Assembly: GCA_010279815.1 (NCBI GenBank)
Contig: QEOQ01000457.1
Span: 17,010-42,962, forward strand
Source: Brachionus plicatilis
Taxonomy: Eukaryota; Rotifera; Eurotatoria; Ploima; Brachionidae
Length of the DNA stretch: 25,953 nucleotides
Direction: 5' to 3'
Positions 7,282-15,275 of this stretch are shown here, one piece after another (position 1 is the stretch's first letter; each line of letters begins with the position of its first letter). The translations under genes and the position numbers were made by a program. Under the pieces are notes generated by a model. The model saw nothing but the letters and a program-made list of their open reading frames with translations. It had not been told where the DNA came from and ran no database searches.

Positions 7282-7658
7282 ATTTGATACTAGGGTTTTT
7301 GATAATTTTACGTAAAAACAAAAATGCCATTTTTTTTGATCTTTTTAAATTTTTTTCAGTAAATTAAATAAATTTAAAAAAATTGAAAAAAAATTCACAT
7401 AATATTCATGTATACTATATAAAAAAATTTAACATCTAGATAAAATTGTTAACTTCATAGAGAAAAAAATTAAAATGCTAGATAATTTTATTAATTTACT
7501 AGATATAATTAACATTAGTTATATTTGAATAGTTACTCAATATTCTATTTGATTACTTTCTTAATTTATTAAACTCGATCAAACATAGGTTATAAATCCA
7601 TTTTAAATTCTCTTAGCTTGACTGTGCTTTACTAATTTATTAATAAAACAATTTAAAA
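7282..7658. other. AT-rich DNA, possible 5' part of MULE relic
   Basis: No gene is seen. CTAGATAA-type motifs recur (7433, 7477, 7500) and a TATCTAGTAAA occurs at about 8058 in opposite orientation. These could be worn inverted ends around the MULE ORF at 7659, but the match is too weak to call. Confidence 0.35.
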
Positions 7659-7955
7659 ATGATGTATCCTGATACAGACTCTTCGAATACTACTAGTTCG
7701 GAGGACACCGAACCTAGCATTGAAGAAAAATACGAAGTGGCTCCACGACAAACTCGTCCTATATCTCCTTCTGAATGTAATAAAGCAGCATTCCATCAAC
7801 AGACTGTCAAGAATAGTAGGGGAAAAAACAGAGATTATCAATTAATGGTTGAAGACTTGCAATTAACGGAAGCAACCCAATACATTACTCAACTAGATTA
7901 AGTAAAATGGACAAAAGCAGATACGCGAAAAACTCAAGAGGGCGAAAAAAGATTC
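7659..7955 (+). pseudogene. MULE transposase N-terminus (FLYWCH-like), broken
   Basis: The ATG at 7659 opens an 80-codon frame ending in TAA at 7899-7901. The same frame continues as VKWTKADTRKTQEGEKRFYT before a TGA. The first part is acidic and Ser/Thr-rich (DTDSSNTTSSEDTEPSIEE). The second has the pattern of the N-terminal zinc-binding region of Mutator-like transposases: VEDLQLTEATQYI, then W, then KTQEGEKRFYxC. The final Cys codon is lost to TGA, and a shifted frame continues PDHVNESCNKRRKI. The MULE catalytic domain is absent. Family placement rests on motif order; hAT or plant-type elements are less likely. Confidence 0.6.
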
Positions 7956-7959
7956 TACA

Positions 7960-8449
7960 CCTGATCATGTTAATGAGTCGTGCAATAAAAGGAGAAAAAT
8001 ATAAATAATAATAACATAAAGTTTATTTTTTATTTTCTTGTCTATCAAATAATTTTTTTATCTAGTAAAAAATATTTATATATAGTGTTTTGTCTTTTTA
8101 TCTATTATAATTAATCCAATGCCAAAAAAATTTACCGATTTTTATAATTTACATCATTATCTTACCAATCGCTTATAGAAGTTTATTATTATTTTTATTA
8201 TTTACTTCAAAAATTACGCAAGATTTGACGATGATAAAAAAAAATTTAAAAAGAGAAATTCTTATAAAAATAGCGACTTTTTTTGTCTATTTTTAGACTT
8301 CAAGATTGAATGGTTATTAAAAAAATAAGAAAAAAATTTGCATAATTTCTATTTTTACAATTAAAAATAATTTTATTTTCAACTTATTATATTTGTTTGA
8401 TTGTTTCTTTATTATTTTTATTTTTCTTTCTTTTAGACACATCGAAATT
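7960..8449. other. AT-rich DNA, no gene seen
   Basis: Long A- and T-runs with stops in all frames. A TATTTTTCTTTCTTTTAG tract at 8419-8436 looks like a splice acceptor but leads to no supported exon. Confidence 0.5.
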
Positions 8450-8545
8450 CAGAAAAAGGTGGTCGTTAAAGGAGACAAGTCCGCTGTACCACACCTCTTA
8501 AATGTAATAAACAATTCTCAAGTCTGCTCCAAACAAAAAAAATTA
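8450..8545. other. Less AT-rich island, unidentified
   Basis: About 90 bp with clearly higher G+C (GGTGGTCGTTAAAGGAGAC and TCCGCTGTACCACACCTC). GTGGT and ACCAC can pair into a short stem. A plus frame read after the TTTTAG at 8436 encodes DTSKFRKRWSLKETSPLYHT and then TAA; another plus frame and a minus frame are also open. It could be an exon fragment, a small RNA or a transposon piece. Confidence 0.3.
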
Positions 8546-8692
8546 GAAATGCAAAAAAGTATTTAAGTTAAAGAAATAAGAGTGAATTTATTTTCCCACA
8601 ATTTGTGGGTGAATATCTTATTTTTTCACACACAATTTATCTGAAAATAAACGATTTTTTTTCATATCTATACAAAAAATTATTTAGCTACA

Positions 8693-8742
8693 AATTTTAT
8701 TTATTTATTTGTTTATCTGTATTTAGCTAATGCTCCTTCAGG
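8693..8742 (-). repeat. Inverted retrotransposon 3' end
   Basis: On the minus strand, CTGAAGGAGCATTAGCTAAA followed by an AAATAAATAAATAA tail matches the 3' terminus of the RT element at 7231-7281. The T-rich sequence at 8743-8800 would be its 3' UTR. No coding part remains, so it is a severely 5'-truncated copy. Confidence 0.55.
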
Positions 8743-8800
8743 ATAAAAATTTATAAAAACAATAAATAAAAATAAAAAAAGGATATAAATTAATATTAAT

Positions 8801-9719
8801 ATTTTTTTTATTCTTAATATTGATATCTATTAAAAAAAATAATTGAAGCTTGACAATTAGCATCATGAAATTATATAAGATAGATATTCAATATAACTCT
8901 CACCTATTCTCAAAACATAATGAAACAACTCTTTATTGGAAAAACTTTTGACCATTTCGACTACTTTGTAAAAGTCTTAAATTACAAAATTTTATAAAAA
9001 AAAAATTTCTTTCATAATAAAATAGATCATAATTAAAAAAATTTAATATATATAGTAATTCAGGGTTGAACGATTAATGGTTACTTTCTTCCAAATTTTA
9101 ACACATTTTTACCATAATTTTCCACATTTTACTTAATTTTACTGCTTCTGTTGTCGTGCGTAAATTTACGTAAAAAAATAAAAAAAAGAATTTAAATTTT
9201 ACTTTTTTTTAGTTATTCAAAAATTATTTGAGTTTGTCCAATTTAACATTTTTTCAAATAAATGGCCTTCAAATTCACCAGGTTTAGTCACTCGCAATTT
9301 TTGCCAATAAAATGCCATTGTAAAAAAGAAGAGTGACAAAAGATACCCAAGCTTGAAAGAGTTAAACGAAGAAAAAGTAAAAAAGTCCAAAAAATAAGAT
9401 ATAATAAATAAGTTAAACTAGAATTGATTTAGTATTTTTTAAAGCTTAATTTAGAATTTATTTATTGTTTTACTTAAATAATTTAATTAAGTATGTTTTT
9501 ATTGAATAATCTATTACGATTTTTAACTTTTTTTGAATATTAATGCAGGACACATTAAGAAATTAAGGAAAAATATATTTGTTGTAAAGCTAAGTCATCA
9601 ATTAATTAAAAGTTTCAAATGAATCAGATTTTAAAGATCTGTACAAAATTTGGTTAAATTAGGTCAGTAGGAACATATTTTTTTAACTTGTCAAAATTTT
9701 GAACACCCGTTAGAACACA
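8801..9719. other. AT-rich DNA, no gene seen
   Basis: Homopolymer-rich sequence. No open frame with recognisable motifs, inverted repeat or RNA gene was found. Confidence 0.5.
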
Positions 9720-9925
9720 ATTTTTCCATCCGACTGGATAATAGAGGATGCGCTCATAACTTTTTATTTTTTTCACATAGGTTACTGCATAGAGTTTATC
9801 TTCTACATCGCAATTATTACCCAGTCGAGACCAGTGTCACTTTTTTATGACTAAAGGGGTTTAAATATTTTATCCTCTGCATGTATGACTAACACACAGA
9901 CCATTCGGCTATACGGACTATAACC
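9720..9925 (-). repeat. tRNA-derived SINE-like element
   Basis: On the minus strand, GTCCGTATAGCCGAATGGTC (9918-9899) contains TAGCCGAATGG, an exact fit to the RNA polymerase III A-box pattern TRGYNNARNNG. It is followed by an anticodon-arm-like stem-loop (TGTGT-GTTAGTC-ATACA, four pairs plus one G-T) and, at tRNA-like spacing, TATTTAAACCCC, a degenerate B-box (GGTTCAAACCCC type). The acceptor and T stems do not close, so it is not a working tRNA. A less AT-rich body continues on the minus strand for about 130 bp (GACACTGGTCTCGACTGGGT and onward), as in tRNA-headed SINEs. The borders are uncertain. Confidence 0.45.
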
Positions 9926-10098
9926 CAATTAGTAAAGATAGTTTTCATTGTTAAAAGAATTTTATCAATTTTAGATTAAAAACATTAGAAGAATGGATAA
10001 ACAGATTAATGAATTATTGATTTATTTAATCCAATAAAGGAATACATATTTTTTTACCCCTATTTTAACAAAAATAATCCCTATTTTCAAATTTTAAT

Positions 10099-10400
10099 CA
10101 AGGTTCGCGCAAGTCAAAAATACAGCACTATCTGAATTTAACTATTTCGACTATTACATCAAGATCCGTTCTTGATCCAATCCTATTCATAATTTATATC
10201 AATGATCTGCCTGGGAGCTTCAACAGTTTTTGTCTTGAGTATGCTGATGACTTTAAATCAATTGGTCTCCGAATTCCCGAAAGTAGGGTCATTATAACTT
10301 CAGAAAGACCTCGATCTCCTAATGGAATGGACAGATAATTGATCAACAATTCTAAACCTGAACAAATGTGAAGCAATGTTTCTAGGGAAGAGAAAAGAAA
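10099..10400 (+). pseudogene. Non-LTR reverse transcriptase core, broken
   Basis: The frame from 10099 gives NLTISTITSRSVLDPILF, then IIYINDLPGSFNSFCLEYADD, where YADD (10240-10251) is the catalytic YxDD box. The normal GVPQGSVLGP motif has lost about five codons (ITS-RSVLDP). After about 10290 the frame shifts to QKDLDLLMEWTDN, a TGA interrupts, and NLNKCEAMFLGKRKEKAE follows in the typical post-YxDD order of Jockey/CR1-like RTs. At about 10400 the RT similarity stops abruptly and MULE transposase begins. The missing C-terminal RT text resumes at about 11577. Confidence 0.82.
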
Positions 10401-11514
10401 AAGCCGAGAACAATCGTGACTGAGACAAATAAAGAAATTGATCTTGACGCTGTTATGCAATTGCCTAATTACAATGCTTGTCGGAGTAAAATAAATAGAG
10501 AAAGGTCAAAGAAGCCTGGTTTTGGTAAAGAATTCGAAGATTTGTCAAAAATCGTTGTTATTGATGAGGTGTCTGTCACCTATAGACAAGATCGTTTCTT
10601 TTGGGACGATAGTGGTACAGATGACCCTGAGAGAATTTTGATTTTCACCACAAAAGAGAACTTAAAACTCTTGGATAGAAAACCAAATTGGTTTTGCGAT
10701 GGGACTTATGACATTTCACCTACTTTGTTCACCCAACTCTATACTATTCATGTTATAATAAATAACCGATATTTTCCATTTCTTTACGCCTTGCTGCCAA
10801 ATAAAAACCAAAACACTTTTGTAAAGTTGTTTACAATGATAGATAGCTATAAAACCAATCCTCTCTTATCAATCAATATTGATTATGAAAAAGCGGTGTT
10901 CAATGCAATACATAAAGTTTGGAAAGATTGTAAAATTTTCGGATGTTTTTTTCATCTTTCAAGCAATTTGTTTAAAGGTAAACAAGATAGACATTTAATC
11001 GATTTCTATTCAGATGAGAGTTTTAGAGAAAGCTTTGGTTCAAGCACTGGCTTTCGTTCCTGTTAATGATGTCGTACAAGCTTTTAAAATTATAGAAGGT
11101 CAATCGAACGAGAAATTCAAACTTATCTTAAGTTATTTTGAAAAGTGTTATATTGGGCGACTAAAAGAAAATTCTAAGTCAATTCGTGTTTTTCCTCGGT
11201 TCCCAATTCCTTCTTGGAATCTTCATGAAAGAATTTTGAATAATTTACCTCGGACAACAAATTCAGTTGAAGCATGGCATGGTGCTATTACAAATGATGA
11301 AAAAAGTCACTTGAAGTTTAATCAATTGATCGATAAACTAAAGACTGAACAGTCACATACCGAAAATAACTTAGTCAAGATAAAAGCAGGAGAAATAGTC
11401 GAAAAGCCAGTTGAACAACAAAAGAATGATTCTCTTTTATTTAACTTATGTAAGTCGTACAAAAGAGATAACCTACTAGAGTATTTAAGTAATTTGTGTT
11501 TAAACATTGAATAA
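10401..11514 (+). pseudogene. MULE transposase catalytic domain, one frameshift
   Basis: Two overlapping frames (10401-11066 and 11014-11514) encode one Mutator-like transposase interrupted by a single frameshift near 11020-11040. Frame 1 has the pre-catalytic PRTIVTETNKEI...LPNYNACRSKINRER segment, WFCDGTYD (first catalytic Asp, codon at 10698), NIDYEKAVFNAI (second Asp, 10881) and CFFHLSSNLFKGKQ (the C/H motif). Frame 2 has KALVQALAFVPVNDV, YFEKCYIG and PRTTNSVEAWHGAI, with the catalytic Glu at 11269. The whole DDE set is therefore present. The FLYWCH-like N-terminus is missing and no MULE TIRs were found; both sides join RT sequence. The protein was presumably a cut-and-paste nuclease, and this copy is inactive. 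Confidence 0.85.
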
Positions 11515-11576
11515 TTTATTCTTATCTAATCAAATTAATCAAACTAATTGATATTATAAACAACTTGCGGTAAAAA

Positions 11577-12070
11577 TGACGCGATGAAATTGTCTGCTAT
11601 GAAACGTAACAGAGCCCTTCTTTATACATCACTTGTGAGACCTCATCTAGAGTATGCATTAGGAACATGAAGTCCGTATTTATGAACAGACATTAAAATT
11701 CTTGAAAAAGTACAAAGAAGAGCGACAAAACTGAATGATTCTATCAGAACTAAGCTTTATAAAGACATATTGAAATACTTAAATCTTAGGAATCCTGAAA
11801 ATTGTGTTCAAAGGCAGACTTAACTCAAATATACAAAATTTTAAATGGTCTTGAAAAAGCATCTTTAACAAATGGTTTAATTTAGCTAGAGAAAAAAACT
11901 TTAGATGACCACATGTCAAAAGACTGGTCTGAGAAATAAATCGCAGAGGCTCATTCAGATAGAATTTCTTAACAAATTGTTGAGTAAAATTATTGAACAT
12001 TCTGTTAATGCGCAAACAATAAAAAGTTTCAAAGCGGTCATTGACAATGAATTCTTTGAAATGGTGAGAT
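11577..12070 (+). pseudogene. Non-LTR reverse transcriptase C-terminal region, broken
   Basis: The frame from about 11600 reads KRNRALLYTSLVRPHLEYAL, the classic LYKSLVRPHLEYA segment. Then, past stops where Trp codons are expected, come ILEKVQRRATKL and KDILKYLNLR. After a shift it reads LTQIYKILNGLEKASLTNG, and further on RLIQIEFLNKLLSKIIEHS and NAQTIKSFKAVIDNEFF, the C-terminal NSFKAxLD motif. It belongs to the same broad family as the RT at 10099-10400 and the RT tail at 23161-23529. It probably forms the downstream half of the same insertion, separated by the MULE. About 60 residues of RT normally between the two halves are missing. Confidence 0.8.
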
Positions 12071-12860
12071 TGAAAATAAATAAAGTATTAACAAAGTTAT
12101 GGGCTTTTAATTTTTGGGTTATGAGCCGTAAATGCAGAATAAGAATTTGTGGTCAAAAAAGTCAAATTCAATGAGAGTGCTGTAGTTTTGAACCTTAGAT
12201 AGTCGTATATTTAGTAGTAAGACACTAAGCCTGATAGCTCATTAACTTCTCCATTGCTATTTTTTGCTTTCTCTAGCCCAATCCTTATTTTTCTACTTTT
12301 TACAAAATATTGCATCAAACAAATTATCCCATACTTTTCTATTAAAGTCACTAGATAACGCCTTTTTTACTCATTCTATTCTATTTAATAATTTTGTATT
12401 AAATAATTATTTTTTACAATTTATCCATTCTGTGTAAAATATCGGTGTATGTTTTTTAATAAAATGATCTTAAAAATTTCTTTTTCTGTTAACACTGCCG
12501 TAGAAAAAAACTCTCGACAAAAATAGTCAACCCTGATCACAGTTACCTGGTTGAATTTTTTTCTCAAATTTTTTTCTAATCTCGGCATACAATTACTAAT
12601 TAAAATTTCACTTAAAAGCTTATGAAACTCAAGAATGATATGAAAAACACTTAAATTACTCATTCAAATAATCAAAAGTATTTTTTAGATTTCATGAAAG
12701 CTCACAAGAGCCGCCAAACCTACTTGCTTTGACAAATATGAAAAGGCCGATCTGATCAGGTGATTTAATTCAAATGTTTTGATTAATTTTTAGATTAGCA
12801 TATTTTCGCTAGTACCAAATTTAATTTAGCCAAACTTGGGGAACCCTGTTAATGGTACAA
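12071..12860. other. AT-rich DNA with an unassigned 80-codon open frame
   Basis: The start may be the 3' UTR of the preceding RT; GATAGCTCATTA at 12232-12243 resembles TATAGCTCATTA after the RT at 23529. A minus-strand ATG frame at 12421-12663 (80 codons, Ile/Leu/Lys/Phe-rich) has no motif I recognise. No other gene was found. Confidence 0.4.
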
Positions 12861-13090
12861 ATTTGGAATGGGCAAAATACAGGTCTTGTTCAATGGTCTT
12901 TTCAAATAATGAAAGGGAAAATGCTTTTGAAAATAAAATCTTTAGACAAAAAAAAAAACAATTTTCTTGACTTAGGTTCTGATTTTAAATTAAATTTTAA
13001 TTGAATGATAGATGAAATTGATAAAGAACGTTGTAATTCATGGCTAAATTTAATAAAAATTCCAAACAAAAAATCTTTCTTTTTTAATAT
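12861..13090 (+). pseudogene. RT relic of the 6161-7081 family
   Basis: The frame from 12881 gives RSCSMVFSNNERENAFENKI, parallel to NSCSVVFSRYKKESDNLNLKI in the better copy (about 6467-6532). After a frameshift LGSDFKLNFN parallels LGIKFDSKLNFN, and IDEIDKERCNSWLNLIKI parallels VDEIKERCNKRLNIIKI. The same order and spacing show common descent. It is older than the 6161-7081 copy, with several stops and frameshifts, and similarity fades after about 13090. Confidence 0.7.
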
Positions 13091-14446
13091 TATTTTATAC
13101 CATAATTTGCTTAAAATTTTTTTTTTTTCAAATTGATTATTTAGAACTTTTTGTTATAACTTCGGATTCAATTTAATTAGTTCAATGTTTTATATTTTAA
13201 TTCCCTTAAGTCCAAATCAGCAGACTTGACAAATATTAAAATTTAAAGGTGTTTTTTTAAAGTCTAAAACTAAAGTCTATATTCCCAGTCAAAGTTGTTG
13301 TTACTTTAAAAAAATATCACAAAGCTTAAAAAATAATACTTCTTTTTAAAAGTGGACATTAAACAAATGAAAAAAGCATTTATTAGAAAATATGGCTTAA
13401 TAAAATCCAGAAAAAAAAATAAAATTTTAAGGAGATTTTAAAACTTTTTAAAACATTCATATGAATTAGTTAAAAATTTAATTCAACAATTCCCCTTCAG
13501 CATTTAAACAATTGACAAAATTTTAAATAATAATAAATAAATTAATTAAATAAATAATACTATTTATGTTCTAACTAAAAACGTAAAAAAATAAATTAAT
13601 ATTTTTTTTAGTATAAAATAAAAGAAAAAAAAATCCATATTCAATTAAATATTTAGTCAAGATTTCATAATTTTACGCTCACTTTTAATCCTTTAAGGAA
13701 ACATTTTAAATTTTTTCGATGCAAAATTTCATTTAAAAAAAAAAAAATTTAGCCGACATAAATGTAATATTTCCAGGCATAGCAATTTATTTGCTTTAAA
13801 AATATTTATTAAAAATCTTTAAATCTAAAGCAAATAAAGCATTCATATATGGCATGTAAGCCTTAAAAAAACTCACCTTAATCTATGTAAATCGGTTGAT
13901 ATTGACAAATATTAATATTTTAAAAATATTTTTCTTGCCTTTTTTTTTCCAAAAATTATAAATGGTCAAAAAACAGAGCCCTCTTGATTAAAAAAACTCT
14001 GTTTCGATTTAAAAACTCTTACTCCTTTGGTTATGTCTAAAATACTAGTTACTTAACAATAACATTTAAAAAAAAATTTCACATTGTTAAAAACGCTTAA
14101 ACAGCTAGAAAAACGAAAACATATAAAAATAAGTTTATTTTTGGATTAATTGAAAATGAAATCAACTAAACAAAGCGTTTTTTGCATTTTTGAGAAACAA
14201 CACTTATTCATATTTAAAATAGGCTTATTAAAAATAATATACAAAACAAGTCACTTTCGTTTTCGATTGCCGGATAGAATACAAATTTTATGGATATTTA
14301 ATTAGTTTTGAATCGATTTGTTAAAGAAATTAAATCTTTCATTATTTTTTTACAAATCAATAAAAAAAATTTATTTCTTAAATATTTGTTTTATTGAAAT
14401 TTGTGACAGACTAAAAAAAAAATTATAAACTTTATTTTTGGCAGTG
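13091..14446. other. AT-rich DNA, no gene seen
   Basis: A/T homopolymer runs and stops in all frames. A few AAGTC-type motifs near 13205-13300 could be remains of an hAT MITE, and a 7-bp hairpin AACAGAG/CTCTGTT sits at about 13974-14003. Nothing more could be supported. Confidence 0.5.
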
Positions 14447-14752
14447 AAATTTCATGGGGTATTATTAATCGATCTCTTACATTACTTAAACGATCACTTA
14501 ATAAAATATATTATTTATTCGATTAATTTGATTAATTAACTGTCTCTAATAATAAATATTTATGTATCCTGAGTTTTTTTGTCATTAAATTTACTGAAGA
14601 TGAGTATGATTATGATGAATATAGCTCTTAACTTAATTAATGAACAGTTGAAATTATCTCTTGATTTAATTTAATTATCTCCTGTGAGAGTTTTTTTTTT
14701 GTGGATATTTAAAGATGATCTAATGTGATCTAAGTTTTCTCAAAGTATTGAA

Positions 14753-14935
14753 ATGTCTGATAGTGAGTATCGAGTAGTTGATGACTATGTAACTTCTGAA
14801 TCAGAATCTGAAGACGAGGTTTGAGAATCCAATAAAAAGAAAAGAACCAGGAAGAACTGGATCTATGAGAGAACATTCGACGATCAAGAAGCGTCCAAAG
14901 ACTGGTTAGATTGCCAACACTGGGCATGTTATTAA
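14753..14935 (+). pseudogene. MULE transposase N-terminal remnant
   Basis: The ATG at 14753 begins an acidic stretch (MSDSEYRVVDDYVTSESESE), then a TGA at 14822-14824, then KKKRTRKNWIYERTFDDQEA and WLDCQHWACY before TAA at 14933-14935. The order of an acidic segment, a basic KRTR patch, then W...F....EA...W fits the FLYWCH-like N-terminus of MULE transposases. A one-base shift continues TNKETKG and, after a GL-repeat from GGTTTA copies, YNC, as expected of the KT-EG...Y-C motif. The catalytic domain has been deleted. Two stops and a frameshift make it a pseudogene. Confidence 0.62.
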
Positions 14936-14948
14936 CAAAGAGACCAAG

Positions 14949-15007
14949 GGTTTAGGTTTAGGTTTAGGGTTATACAATTGCATCCAACTGTGAAGCAATT
15001 GTATAAC
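14949..15007. repeat. GGTTTA triplicate plus perfect 13-bp hairpin
   Basis: Three tandem GGTTTA units (14949-14966) run straight into GTTATACAATTGC (14969-14981), which pairs perfectly with GCAATTGTATAAC (14995-15007) around a 13-nt loop. Both lie inside the MULE. The GGTTTA run is too short to be a telomere array; it looks like a local coding-repeat expansion. Confidence 0.7.
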
Positions 15008-15275
15008 TACCTAGCTCAGTATCGTAAACGTAAACTTATAAGATATTATTTTATTTGAAATTTTTTGAAATTTTTTATAATTCTTTTTTTTTTTTAAATC
15101 AATTTAATAAATAAAAATAAGAGATAATTTAAGTAAAATTAGTTGCTGTTTTATTTAATTTAGGAGACAGATTAATAAATATAAGTTAAGGGTATTTAGT
15201 AAAATAAGAGATAGAAAAATATTAGTGATCGATTAAGTAATTTTAGAAATCGATTAAATACCTCCCAAATTTCAT

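Larger units (their letters stand above)
14456..15266 (+). mobile_element. Short MULE with long TIRs and 9-bp TSD
   Basis: An 811-bp element flanked by a perfect 9-bp direct repeat, AAATTTCAT (14447-14455 and 15267-15275), as made by Mutator-type transposases. The left terminus (GGGGTATTATTAATCGATCT and onward) and the inverted right terminus (GGGAGGTATTTAATCGAT and onward) are similar for about 105 bp, both reaching a CTGTCTC-TAA block. The right terminus is almost identical to 25419-25527. The interior holds the N-terminal part of a MULE protein, so the element is an internally deleted derivative. Confidence 0.88.

Noticed and set aside
9850..9918. Functional tRNA gene (anticodon loop GTTAGTC)
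   Set aside because: Acceptor and T stems do not pair and the B-box is degenerate; better read as the head of a SINE or a pseudo-tRNA.
12421..12663. 80-codon minus-strand ATG frame
   Set aside because: No motif recognised, Ile/Leu/Lys/Phe-rich as random AT-rich sequence would be; not enough to call a gene.
14949..14966. GGTTTA triplicate as an interstitial telomere
   Set aside because: Only three units, and it sits in the MULE coding remnant where slippage explains it better.
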